Source: Psychroserpens mesophilus
GTDB taxonomy: Bacteria; Bacteroidota; Bacteroidia; Flavobacteriales; Flavobacteriaceae
Length of the DNA stretch: 64,000 nt
Assembly (NCBI RefSeq): GCF_000826645.1
Contig: NZ_JXJP01000020.1
Coordinates: 248,001-312,000 of the forward strand
Direction of reading: 5' to 3'
Position numbers and translations under genes: made by a program. The stretch's first letter is position 1. Each line of letters begins with the position of its first letter. Of this stretch, positions 34,298 to 42,787 are shown in pieces. The notes below the pieces were generated by a model. That model saw only the letters and a list, made by a program, of their open reading frames with translations. It ran no database searches and was not told the DNA's origin.

Positions 34298-36766
34298 TTA
34301 AAAGAATTTCAATCCAAATAAAACAGCATCACTTGCAAAGCCACTTTGGTAAGATCTTACATAGTCAACTCGTAAAAAACGCCATTTTCCCCAACCAATA
34401 TTGTCTAAACCAATTGTATATTCCTGATATGGTTTGAAATCTGGAGTTGCTAAAGTATGAGCACCAATGACTAAATTGAAATTAAGTTTTTTCAATAACG
34501 GAATTCTGCTCAGAATAAATCCGTTAAAATCGTGTTCAGCATGCATTTCTAAATACGAATCATTCGTACTTAAATCATAATACCCGAGATTGTTAAAGAC
34601 ATCCGTATAATTTCCTGATCTGCTTACATGAATTTGGTTTCCGTTGAAATGTTGGAAATCGACGAATGATATATCATCTGCATTAAAGAATTTTCCAGCT
34701 CTGATGTTATAACTGAATCGACCTTTATTAGATATATTAAACGACTGATAAAGTCTTGCTTTTACCTGATCAAAATTATAATCTTCATTGGTTGCACCTA
34801 ATGCTTTTTCATAACCAACGAGTAGTGTAGGATACTTATCTTTGGTAATATTGAATTTACTATCAGGATAACTCAAGTATTCTTGTCCGAAATTAATTCG
34901 TGCAGCCACATTCAGCTTCACTAAGTTATGTGTTTCAAAAGGAGCAATGCCATAAGCCGATTCATCTAAAGGATTATTGCTGGTATAGACATCGTCGTCT
35001 TCTGGATAAAACACTTGTTCAGTAGTGTTAAATAAAGCCTTACGTCTTTCATAGCTCAAGGTTGTATACAATCGGAATCCGTTAAATAGTTCTTCGGAAT
35101 AACTAGCCTGAACAAAACTACGATCATACAACTTCATATAATTGTCTTCAAAAAACAAAGATGCAACCGTGTTTTCAAATCTTGAAATAGGTTCGGTAGC
35201 ATTAAATTGAGTTGCCTGGATTCCTCCGGAAAGCGTTAAAAACGGTCTACTTGTGTTATTAAATTTATAGGTCGCAGATAGTGTGCCTCTCAATCGATCG
35301 TCACTAAATCCGTAATTGATATTTCCATTTACGGTTAAGAAGCGTTTATACTCATCGAAATTTTTAGTGTAGAAACCACCAATATTTCCATTCCAGCCTT
35401 GAACAGTATTGAAACTAATGGCTTCAATTGGAGAGGTAATTCCAGCGCTCCAGTTTTCATACGTATTATTAAAGGTGTAGCCTCCAATGATATTGCTGAC
35501 CTTGAATTTATTATTCACCTTATCAACAGAATCCTTATACACTTTAGAGTCTTTTACAATTTGAATGCTATCCTTTTTGATGTAGTCTGTTATCTCTTCT
35601 TCAGTCAACGGGACAGGTCTAATTGAAGTCCAGAACAACGAATCTTTTTTATTAGCTTCTTCAGCAAAAGACACAATTTCTTTAGAAAAGTCTTTACGTG
35701 TCAAACCAGGATTAATACTATAATTACTATACACAGCCGTGAATCGGCCATCACCTTTGATGCCAAACAGACCATATTTAAAATCGATGTTTTGGGACAT
35801 TTTGGTCCAAATTTTATTCTGTTCAGAGTATGCATAATTCTGGGTAATGGTGATTTTATCTACTGCAGGAATTCGGGCTTGTACTCCAGTAATATCGAGT
35901 TCGGCAGCATAGATCGTCCATTGGTCTTCAACAATGTAAATAAACCCTTCAAAAACCGGATCGTTTTCACGACGAGGTATGGCTTTGATTTTATTAATGA
36001 GGTTTCCTCTGTCATCATAAAAAACACCTTCTAATGTATAGCGATAATAACCAAAGGCATTATTAGCGATTGGAGAGATGATTTGATTGCCAAGTTCGAT
36101 GGTGTTATTGTATAAATCAAATTCTACGTCGATAGCATTATTAAAGCTAAATCCCTTATCATCACCACTGACTTTTGAAGCCAGTATCTTTTCTTTGAGT
36201 TTATTTGGTCTTAAAAATTCCAATTTTGAGATGGTCTCAGATAAATAAATCACACCACTTCGAGTTGAATCTAATCCACCACCAAGATCTCCAATGTCTT
36301 GTCCGAGAATCTTTTCAGGAGCATCTTTAATTCTGATCAGACCACGAGAATAGAAATCGGCTTTATAACTCTGAATTTTCTCAAGATTTTCCTTTCGCTT
36401 GGCTATGGCTTGCCTCATGATAACATTTGCAGGATTCTCACCAGTTGTGATTACCACTTCATTTAAAGAAATTTCTTCATCAGCTAAAGATGCATCAAGT
36501 TCGTAAGGAAATGATTCAATATTTACAGTTTTTTTTACGGTTTTATAGCCTAAAAATTGAAACACTACAGTATAAGTATTAGGTTCAGTGATGTTGAGTT
36601 CATAATTGCCATCTTCATTACTGGTTGTGCCTTTATAGGTGTTTTCAATAAAAATATTTACGAAAGGTAATGGCTTGTCTTTTGTATCTGTAACGGTTCC
36701 TTTAATTTGTGCATTTGAAATGCCTACAAAAAGTAATAAAAGAGTAGAGAGTAGTTTTGTCTTCAT
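34298..36766 (-). CDS. DUF5686 outer-membrane protein with carboxypeptidase regulatory-like domain
   Basis: 822 residues. Signal peptide KTKLLSTLLLLFVGISNAQ. Residues about 20-110 are a carboxypeptidase-regulatory-like (CarboxypepD_reg) beta-sandwich (IKGTVTDTKDKPLPFVNIFI), the module that also opens TonB-dependent transporters. The rest is DUF5686, with many short amphipathic strands in the C-terminal 400 residues suggesting a beta-barrel, and a terminal Phe (FGLKFF) typical of outer membrane barrels. No TonB plug domain is recognisable. Function unknown. Coa1-like gene follows 11 bases downstream. Confidence 0.85.
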   Translation of the reverse strand: MKTKLLSTLLLLFVGISNAQIKGTVTDTKDKPLPFVNIFIENTYKGTTSNEDGNYELNITEPNTYTVVFQFLGYKTVKKTVNIESFPYELDASLADEEISLNEVVITTGENPANVIMRQAIAKRKENLEKIQSYKADFYSRGLIRIKDAPEKILGQDIGDLGGGLDSTRSGVIYLSETISKLEFLRPNKLKEKILASKVSGDDKGFSFNNAIDVEFDLYNNTIELGNQIISPIANNAFGYYRYTLEGVFYDDRGNLINKIKAIPRRENDPVFEGFIYIVEDQWTIYAAELDITGVQARIPAVDKITITQNYAYSEQNKIWTKMSQNIDFKYGLFGIKGDGRFTAVYSNYSINPGLTRKDFSKEIVSFAEEANKKDSLFWTSIRPVPLTEEEITDYIKKDSIQIVKDSKVYKDSVDKVNNKFKVSNIIGGYTFNNTYENWSAGITSPIEAISFNTVQGWNGNIGGFYTKNFDEYKRFLTVNGNINYGFSDDRLRGTLSATYKFNNTSRPFLTLSGGIQATQFNATEPISRFENTVASLFFEDNYMKLYDRSFVQASYSEELFNGFRLYTTLSYERRKALFNTTEQVFYPEDDDVYTSNNPLDESAYGIAPFETHNLVKLNVAARINFGQEYLSYPDSKFNITKDKYPTLLVGYEKALGATNEDYNFDQVKARLYQSFNISNKGRFSYNIRAGKFFNADDISFVDFQHFNGNQIHVSRSGNYTDVFNNLGYYDLSTNDSYLEMHAEHDFNGFILSRIPLLKKLNFNLVIGAHTLATPDFKPYQEYTIGLDNIGWGKWRFLRVDYVRSYQSGFASDAVLFGLKFF

Positions 36767-36933
36767 ATGGTAATTGATGGTCTTTATACTATAGACACAC
36801 TTTTAATGGAAAAGGTTGCCTGATGATTGTCAAACTTAGGCAATTAAATAGATGTCGATTGTTAAACAATACTAAATAAAACTAATGTAATAGTTAAATT
36901 TTATTCTACAATTAAGATGCCAAAAGAGTTCAT

Positions 36934-37392
36934 CTATTTGTAGATTTTTTTGATACGATCTAAGTTTCGTTTATTGTCACGATCTTTGATGCTATCGCGC
37001 TTGTCGAATAATTTTTTACCTTTTCCTAAGGCAATTTCCAGTTTGGCTAAACCTTTGTCATTGATAAACAAACGTAGCGGAATAATAGCATTTCCTTTGA
37101 TATTAACCTCTTTTTCAAGCTTTTTGAGTTCACGTTTATTGAGTAATAATTTTCGTTCTGCTTTTGGTTTGTGATTATAATAATTACCATACATATATTC
37201 TTGAATGGTCATGTTAATCACAAACAACTCACCTTTATCATTAAACTCGCAAAACCCTTCAGCAATAGAGGCTTTGCTATCTCGAATGGATTTGATTTCG
37301 GTACCAGTTAATACAATTCCAGCAGTGTAAGTATCGAGAATTTCGTACTCAAACTTTGCTTTCTTATTCTTAATGTTAACTGGTTTTTGCAT
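36934..37392 (-). CDS. smpB: SsrA-binding protein SmpB
   Basis: 152 residues from ATG 37392. A GTG two codons upstream is also in frame, but the ATG fits the family. SmpB delivers tmRNA to stalled ribosomes. Visible motifs: [33 protein letters not shown], and the basic tail ([20 protein letters not shown]) that inserts in the ribosomal mRNA path. The tmRNA gene itself is not in the window. The -7 element at 37398-37405 would place the transcription start at or next to the ATG. Confidence 0.96.
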   Translation of the reverse strand: MQKPVNIKNKKAKFEYEILDTYTAGIVLTGTEIKSIRDSKASIAEGFCEFNDKGELFVINMTIQEYMYGNYYNHKPKAERKLLLNKRELKKLEKEVNIKGNAIIPLRLFINDKGLAKLEIALGKGKKLFDKRDSIKDRDNKRNLDRIKKIYK

Positions 37393-37397
37393 AGACA

Positions 37398-37405
37398 CAA
37401 AGGTA
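37398..37405 (-). promoter_or_regulatory. Candidate -7 element abutting the smpB start
   Basis: Reads TACCTTTG on the minus strand (TAnnTTTG). With the spacing seen for the SRP RNA promoter (RNA start 6 bases after the element), transcription would begin at the A of the smpB ATG. No -33 TTG is seen. Confidence 0.4.
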
Positions 37406-37508
37406 GTTTTAATAGTTAAAAGTAAAAAGTTTGTATGTTATAAGTTTTAATTTTAATGTAATTGAATGTGTAGCTTTACGACTTAAAATTATAAACTAAT
37501 TTGCCATC

Positions 37509-38255
37509 ATGAAATATATTTATTTAATATTTTTTTCTTGTATTATTCTGAATTGCAAAAAAACTGAATCTAAAAAACTATCAGCTGATGCCATTATTAA
37601 TTCATCTATAAACGTATCAGGAAGTGATAAGGTTGATTCTTCAGTAATTGATTTCGATTTTAGAGATCGGTATTATTCGGCTCAGAGACATAAAGGTAAA
37701 TTTTCATTAATGAGACTTACTATTGAAGCCGGTAAAGATTCAATTTTGGATGTGTTGAGTAATAAAGGATTCGATCGGTATCTAAATGGTAAGGAAGCGA
37801 TTTTTGTTGAAGATTCCATGAAAGTAAAATATTCTGCCTCTGTAAATTCGGTACATTATTTTTCGGTGTTGCCTTATGGTTTAAATGATAAAGCAGTAAA
37901 TAAGATTCTTTTGGGAGATACAGAGATAAAAGGTGAAAACTACTATACAATTAAAGTTACATTCGATCAAGATGGAGGAGGAGAAGACTATCAGGATGTA
38001 TTTTTATACTGGATAAATAAAGAGACATTTAAAGCAGATTATTTAGCGTATTCCTATGAAGAAGAAGATGGATTTGGTATACGTTTCAGAGAAGCCTACA
38101 ATGAGCGTTACGTTAAGGATATTCGATTTGTTGATTACAAAAACTATACGCCAAATGCTGTTTCTGTGGCACTTTCAGATTTACCAAAATTATTTGAAAA
38201 CGGAGGATTAAAACTGTTGTCTAAAATAGAATTAGAAAATGTACAGGTTAATTGA
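37509..38255 (+). CDS. DUF6503 family lipoprotein
   Basis: 248 residues. Signal KYIYLIFFSCIILNC with a lipobox cysteine. The body resembles the DUF6503 family of flavobacterial lipoproteins: FDFRDRYYSAQRHKG early, then NSVHYFSVLPYGLNDKAV, YYTIKVTF and DVFLYWINKETF. A beta-rich LolA-like fold seems plausible from these strands but is not shown. Expected in the periplasm or outer membrane. The 3' end overlaps the convergent phosphatase gene by 8 bases, so no terminator lies between them. Confidence 0.75.
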   Translation: MKYIYLIFFSCIILNCKKTESKKLSADAIINSSINVSGSDKVDSSVIDFDFRDRYYSAQRHKGKFSLMRLTIEAGKDSILDVLSNKGFDRYLNGKEAIFVEDSMKVKYSASVNSVHYFSVLPYGLNDKAVNKILLGDTEIKGENYYTIKVTFDQDGGGEDYQDVFLYWINKETFKADYLAYSYEEEDGFGIRFREAYNERYVKDIRFVDYKNYTPNAVSVALSDLPKLFENGGLKLLSKIELENVQVN

Positions 38256-38754
38256 TTTTCAATACCTGATCAATCTTATTGTTGCCAGAAATTGTTACTA
38301 TAAATAGGCAACTGTTGTCATTATCGTCAATGTCTTCATGTATTTGTTCGCCTAAAATAGCATTTACAAAAGCAGGCGTTGTATTACTATGACCAACAAC
38401 TAAAACAGTTTTTCCATGAGTTTCGTTAGCAAATTCTTCAGAATATAAATGTCTTGGATCGTAAAATGAAATCTCAAGATTTTTAGAATTTGCTGTTGGC
38501 GTTGCAGTTTCTATTGTTCGGTGGTATTCTGTGGAAAAAACAGCATCAAAATCGATATGCTCAAAAACTTTACTCCAGTTTTCTGCTCTCTCCAACCCAT
38601 CTTCATTTAAATGAGGATCACTGTTGGTTTCATCACTTCTGTCTTTTTCAGCATGCCGAATAAGGTAATAGGTTGTTGTAGAATTTAAAGATTCCTGTGC
38701 ATTTACAGGAACAATAAAACTTAAGGCAAAAGCTATTATTAGAACATATTTCAT
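38248..38754 (-). CDS. Exported histidine phosphatase family protein
   Basis: 168 residues from ATG 38754, chosen because the upstream in-frame extension lacks signal-like character while KYVLIIAFALSFIVPVNAQE is a good signal peptide. The phosphohistidine motif is in YLIRHAEKDRS, and the second catalytic His in VVGHSNTTPAF. The protein is small, like SixA-type members, but it is exported, so periplasmic phosphate ester hydrolysis is likely. It follows deoD by 73 bases and may belong to the deoC-deoD unit. Confidence 0.87.
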   Translation of the reverse strand: MKYVLIIAFALSFIVPVNAQESLNSTTTYYLIRHAEKDRSDETNSDPHLNEDGLERAENWSKVFEHIDFDAVFSTEYHRTIETATPTANSKNLEISFYDPRHLYSEEFANETHGKTVLVVGHSNTTPAFVNAILGEQIHEDIDDNDNSCLFIVTISGNNKIDQVLKIN

Positions 38755-38827
38755 TGTCGTGAGTGTTTTGCGTAAATATATAAAACACTTATAAATAGGC
38801 GCCAAAAATATAAGTTAAAATTACAAC

Positions 38828-39526
38828 TTATGCCAATTCTAAAGCAATGTCAATCATGCTTTTAAACGTCGTTTCACGCTCTTTACTAGTTGTATGTTCT
38901 CCGGTCACTAACGAATCAGAAATGGTAAGTATGGCCAATGCTTTAACATCATGTTTAGCAGCAACCGTATACAATCCAGCAGCTTCCATTTCTACACATA
39001 ATACATCGAATTTAGACCACTTTTTGTAAGAATCGCTATCGTCTTCATAAAATTCATCAGACGATAATACGTTACCAGCCTTTATAGGAATATTTTTTTG
39101 TTTTGCAATTTCAACAGCCTTTATAAATAATTCAAAGTTAGCAGTAGGCGCATAATAGGCACCATCAAATCTTGAGTTATTAATTCCAGAATTAGAAGAG
39201 GCAGCCATTGCTAAGACAATATCTCTTATTTTTACATATTTTTGATATGAGCCAGCACTACCAACTCGAATCAAGTTTTTAACACCATATTCTGTAATAA
39301 GTTCGTGTGCATAGATGGAAATACTAGGAACTCCCATTCCTGTTCCCATTACAGAAATAGGTTTACCATTGTGTGTGCCAGTATAGCCAAGCATTCCTCT
39401 AACCTTATTAAAGCACTTAGGGTTTTCAAAAAATGTTTCGGCTATCCATTTAGCTCGCAATGGATCACCAGGTAATAAAATAGTCTCTGCAATTTCGCCT
39501 TTTTTGGCCTCGATATGTACACTCAT
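38828..39526 (-). CDS. deoD: Purine nucleoside phosphorylase (DeoD type)
   Basis: 232 residues, the hexameric DeoD class. It splits purine (deoxy)nucleosides into base and (deoxy)ribose-1-phosphate. Motifs: ILLPGDPLRAKWIAE, MGTGMGVPSISIYAHEL, the phosphate-binding RVGSAGSYQ, and VEMEAAGLY near the end; the catalytic Asp lies in TISDSL. It follows deoC by 34 bases, consistent with a deoxynucleoside salvage operon. Confidence 0.96.
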   Translation of the reverse strand: MSVHIEAKKGEIAETILLPGDPLRAKWIAETFFENPKCFNKVRGMLGYTGTHNGKPISVMGTGMGVPSISIYAHELITEYGVKNLIRVGSAGSYQKYVKIRDIVLAMAASSNSGINNSRFDGAYYAPTANFELFIKAVEIAKQKNIPIKAGNVLSSDEFYEDDSDSYKKWSKFDVLCVEMEAAGLYTVAAKHDVKALAILTISDSLVTGEHTTSKERETTFKSMIDIALELA

Positions 39527-39560
39527 GCGTTAAAGGTAAAAAAAAATGAAGTATTTTGGT

Positions 39561-40217
39561 TTAGGCTTCAGACATTTGTTCAGAAACAATTGCAACACCT
39601 TTAGACGTGCCTATTCTGTCGACACCAATTTCAATATATTTTTTAGCTGTTTCAAAATCTCCAATGCCACCAGAAGCTTTTATTTTTGCACGATCTTTAA
39701 CTGTCTTTTTCATGATTTTAACAGCAGTGAGCGTTGCTCCACTTTTTGAAAAACCAGTAGATGTTTTTACAAAATCGGCTTTAGCATCTAAACAAATTTC
39801 GCAAGCTTTAACAATATCGTTTTTTGACAACTCACTAATTTCAATAATAACTTTAAGAGGTATTTTTCCAATAGCAAGTTTAACATCACTTATGTCCTTA
39901 AAAACTTCAACGTAGTTTTTACTTCTTAAAAAACCAATATTTATGACCATGTCAATTTCTTGAGCGCCAGCTTCTATGGCTTGTTTAGCTTCAAAAACTT
40001 TGGTGCTTGTTGCGGTTGCTCCTAAAGGAAAACCAACAACAGTACAAATTTTTACTGTAGATCCTTTTAAAAGTTGTTTTGCCAATGGGATGTAGCTGCT
40101 ATTAATGCATACTGAAAAAAACTTATGTTTTTTCGCTTCGTTACAAAGGTCTATAATATCTCGTTCTGTGGCAGTAGATTTTAGTAGTGTGTGGTCTATA
40201 TATTTATTTAATTCCAT
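39561..40217 (-). CDS. deoC: Deoxyribose-phosphate aldolase
   Basis: 218 residues. It cleaves 2-deoxyribose-5-phosphate to acetaldehyde and glyceraldehyde-3-phosphate. The Schiff-base lysine is K151 in DFVKTSTGFSKSGAT; D90 (AQEIDMVINIG) and the lysine in KIKASGGI complete the site. It is the first gene of a minus-strand unit with deoD. A 14-base palindrome (40257-40270) lies 40 bases upstream and could be a repressor site. Confidence 0.96.
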   Translation of the reverse strand: MELNKYIDHTLLKSTATERDIIDLCNEAKKHKFFSVCINSSYIPLAKQLLKGSTVKICTVVGFPLGATATSTKVFEAKQAIEAGAQEIDMVINIGFLRSKNYVEVFKDISDVKLAIGKIPLKVIIEISELSKNDIVKACEICLDAKADFVKTSTGFSKSGATLTAVKIMKKTVKDRAKIKASGGIGDFETAKKYIEIGVDRIGTSKGVAIVSEQMSEA

Positions 40218-40649
40218 GGTATTCTTTAGTAGGTATTTGAAAATGACTTAATAATTCTCTACAAGTAGAGGGATTTACTTGGACAAAATTTAATAGTTGT
40301 CTTAAGCTGTTTTGGAATTAATAGCAATTCAAAGTTAATATTTATATGCAAATACTAATGTAAAAAGTTTGTTTTTATTGTGCAGTTCATCGAATAAATT
40401 ATTTAAGGAAATCTAAGTCTTTCATAAAAAGGAACTTGCGATATTATTTTTTTACGTCAATTAATTTGTAAAAGGACTAGTTAATATGAAGATTTTTCTT
40501 TTCAGGTTGAACTAACAAATTATTTAATATCAAACCCTAATCAATCTTATTAATATTGAAGAAAAACAAATGTTATAACCTATGACTTATGTCAGTATTT
40601 AATGATACAACGTACAATATTTTTGTATTAAATATTAAATACATAGATC
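40218..40649. other. 432-base intergenic region between deoC and the first OmpW gene
   Basis: I find no convincing gene. It holds a 14-base palindrome CTCTACAAGTAGAG (40257-40270), close to deoC. A minus-strand TAACTTTG (40330-40337) is a possible deoC -7 element, and TATTTTTG (40618-40625) is a likely OmpW -7 element. The central part is AT-rich and otherwise featureless. Confidence 0.6.
40618..40625 (+). promoter_or_regulatory. Candidate -7 element of the first OmpW gene
   Basis: TATTTTTG (TAnnTTTG) followed by TATTAAATATTAAAT. The same block recurs upstream of the second OmpW gene (41494), with one base difference at the start. Confidence 0.55.
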
Positions 40650-41267
40650 ATGAAAAAAGTAATTTTTAGTGCAATTTTAGCTTGTTTATTTGTTTTTAAC
40701 GCACAAGCACAAGATGATAATGCGATGTCAAATGATGATTTTAGTAAATGGCAAGTTCGTTTCAGAATTCTTTCGGTAATTCCTTCGCCTAGCGATGACA
40801 TAGATGGTGTGGATGTTGATATCTCAACAGCTTTTACACCAGAATTTGATTTCACTTATTTTTTTAATAAAAATATTGCTGCAGAATTAATATTGGCAAC
40901 GACTAAACATGATGTTAATATCAAAAACGGACCAGATTTAGGACATGTTTGGTTATTGCCTCCAACATTGAACTTGCAATATCATTTTTATGCAGATAAC
41001 TTTAAACCTTACCTAGGTGCTGGTATTAATTACACAATCTTTTATGGTGTAGATGGTGGTGATTTAGAGGATATTGATTATGAAAATACCATTGGGTTTT
41101 CACTACAAGCAGGTGTTGATTATAATTTAAATGAAAAATGGTTTTTAAATCTTGATCTTAAGAAGTTGTTTTTGGAAACAGATGTAACTCCTAAAGGAGC
41201 AACAGAAAGTTCAAAAGTGGGTATTGATCCATTAGTTATTGGTTTTGGAGTAGGAATGAAATTCTAA
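40650..41267 (+). CDS. OmpW family outer membrane beta-barrel protein, copy 1
   Basis: 205 residues. Signal peptide KKVIFSAILACLFVFNAQAQ. OmpW-like features: WQVRFRILSVIPSP, FTPEFDFTYFFNKNIAAEL, LLPPTLNLQYHF, FKPYLGAGINYTIFY, WFLNLDLKKLFLET and the terminal GFGVGMKF ending in Phe. It is an eight-stranded outer-membrane channel of unknown cargo. The gene at 41553 is a paralogue with the same layout. A terminator follows at 41297. Confidence 0.9.
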   Translation: MKKVIFSAILACLFVFNAQAQDDNAMSNDDFSKWQVRFRILSVIPSPSDDIDGVDVDISTAFTPEFDFTYFFNKNIAAELILATTKHDVNIKNGPDLGHVWLLPPTLNLQYHFYADNFKPYLGAGINYTIFYGVDGGDLEDIDYENTIGFSLQAGVDYNLNEKWFLNLDLKKLFLETDVTPKGATESSKVGIDPLVIGFGVGMKF

Positions 41268-41296
41268 CTTTGGTATAAAAATTAATTATCTAACAT

Positions 41297-41324
41297 ATAG
41301 ACGAGTCTTAATAGGCTCGTCTAT
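41297..41324 (+). terminator. Terminator after the first OmpW gene
   Basis: ATAGACGAG pairs with CTCGTCTAT (9 bases) around a 10-base loop, followed by a weak T-rich tail. It separates the two paralogues. Confidence 0.65.
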
Positions 41325-41493
41325 TATTTATAATATAATCTATTGGGTTTAAAGACCACATGAATCATTAAAAAGAGTATGACAGATAATACACCTTATC
41401 CCTATTCAAAATTTATTTTCAACTAATTTTATAAGGATATATTTGATATTTATTGATTTATAATTTGTCAAATAATTATCTGTATTCAAGTAA

Positions 41494-41501
41494 TATTTTT
41501 G
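41494..41501 (+). promoter_or_regulatory. Candidate -7 element of the second OmpW gene
   Basis: TATTTTTG followed by CATTAAATATTAAAT, nearly identical to the block at 40618. It lies 51 bases before the ATG. Confidence 0.55.
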
Positions 41502-41552
41502 CATTAAATATTAAATTATATATCTTACCATAATTATTAATACTAACGTTTT

Positions 41553-42176
41553 ATGAAAAAATTAATTTTTAGTACAGTTTTAGCTTCCTTGTTTATTTTT
41601 AATGCTCAAGCTCAAGAGGAAGATATTCCAGATGATGATTATAGTAAATGGCAACTACGAATTAGAGCTATCGCTGTATCACCAGCACCTTATTTTTATG
41701 ATGCTATCAGTGGATTTAAGCCTGATATATCTACAGCATTTGCACCAGAAGTAGACATTACTTATTTCTTAAGCAAAAATATTGCTCTTGAGTTAATGTT
41801 AACAACATCTAATCACGATGTAGAAATTAAAGATGAGGCTAATTTAGGATCTGTTTCATTATTGCCACCAACACTATGTTTACAGTATCATTTTGATTTG
41901 GATGATTTTAAACCCTATATTGGAGCTGGTTTGAACTATACAATATTCTACGGTGAAGATGCAGGAGATTTAGATGCTATTTCTTATAAAAATGAAATAG
42001 GATATGCACTTCAGGCAGGAATTGATTACAATTTAAATGATAAATGGTTTATAAACTTAGATTTAAAAAAGATTTTTTTAAAGACGGAAGTAACACCTAA
42101 TAATGATAATGCCAGTAAAGTAGAAGCCAACCTCGATCCACTTATTATGGGTTTTGGTGTAGGAATGAAATTCTAA
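41553..42176 (+). CDS. OmpW family outer membrane beta-barrel protein, copy 2
   Basis: 207 residues. Signal peptide KKLIFSTVLASLFIFNAQAQ. Clearly paralogous to the 40650 protein: WQLRIRAIAVSPAP, FAPEVDITYFLSKNIALEL, LLPPTLCLQYHF, FKPYIGAGLNYTIFY, WFINLDLKKIFLKT and terminal GFGVGMKF. The main differences are in surface-exposed segments after the first strand and near TPNNDN. It lies 285 bases downstream with its own promoter copy and terminator. Confidence 0.9.
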   Translation: MKKLIFSTVLASLFIFNAQAQEEDIPDDDYSKWQLRIRAIAVSPAPYFYDAISGFKPDISTAFAPEVDITYFLSKNIALELMLTTSNHDVEIKDEANLGSVSLLPPTLCLQYHFDLDDFKPYIGAGLNYTIFYGEDAGDLDAISYKNEIGYALQAGIDYNLNDKWFINLDLKKIFLKTEVTPNNDNASKVEANLDPLIMGFGVGMKF

Positions 42177-42203
42177 TTTTGAATCGATAATATATATTTG
42201 GAG

Positions 42204-42228
42204 AAGGTCACTATTTGGTGACCTTTTT
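42204..42228 (+). terminator. Terminator after the second OmpW gene
   Basis: AAGGTCAC pairs with GTGACCTT (8 bases) around a 6-base loop, then a short T run. Confidence 0.75.
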
Positions 42229-42271
42229 AATTATAACGAAGTTAGTAAATATGACGTTGTTAAATGAAATC

Positions 42272-42646
42272 CTAATTACTCACCAATTCTTGAACCCAAT
42301 TCATGGCATCAGTTAAGTTGTTAAATATCTCATAAGGTTTGTCATAAAATTGTCGTTCATACTCTGCATTTTTTCGCATCACTTCTGTTTTTGGAATCAT
42401 AGCAATAGCGATTACATTTGGAATGGTCTCAGTTTTTGGATAAATCAAAGGATTTACAGAATATGATTTTACACGATTAGACACATAAACCATATCTCTA
42501 TTACTGAAATGTTCTTGAACAATTTCATTAAGTAGTTCATTATGATGTGGCTCAATTGATGCGCCTTCTTTAACTTGGTTTATAATAAAGTTGTCGAAAA
42601 TGAAAAGTTCAAAATCTTCATAATCTAAATATTTAATGATTCCCAT
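42272..42646 (-). CDS. Conserved hypothetical protein
   Basis: 124 residues, no signal peptide, no transmembrane helix. I do not recognise the family. Visible: an acidic N-terminus (KYLDYEDFELFIFDNF), an HFSNRDMVYVSNRVKSYSV strand-turn segment and a helical C-terminus (IFNNLTDAMNWVQELV). The overall length and alternating strand/helix pattern would be compatible with a small STAS/SpoIIAA-like fold, but this is a guess. It lies 141 bases downstream of clpB on the same strand. Confidence 0.65.
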   Translation of the reverse strand: MGIIKYLDYEDFELFIFDNFIINQVKEGASIEPHHNELLNEIVQEHFSNRDMVYVSNRVKSYSVNPLIYPKTETIPNVIAIAMIPKTEVMRKNAEYERQFYDKPYEIFNNLTDAMNWVQELVSN

Positions 42647-42787
42647 GTTTTTAAGTTTGCTATAAATTACAAAAAAGTAATAGGCAAAAGAAAAGCAACA
42701 CTTGTTTTATTTCTAAAACTCGCATTGCTTTTCAACTAACCAACCACTTAAAAGACTTCTATATCATGATTTTGTTACATGAGATGA

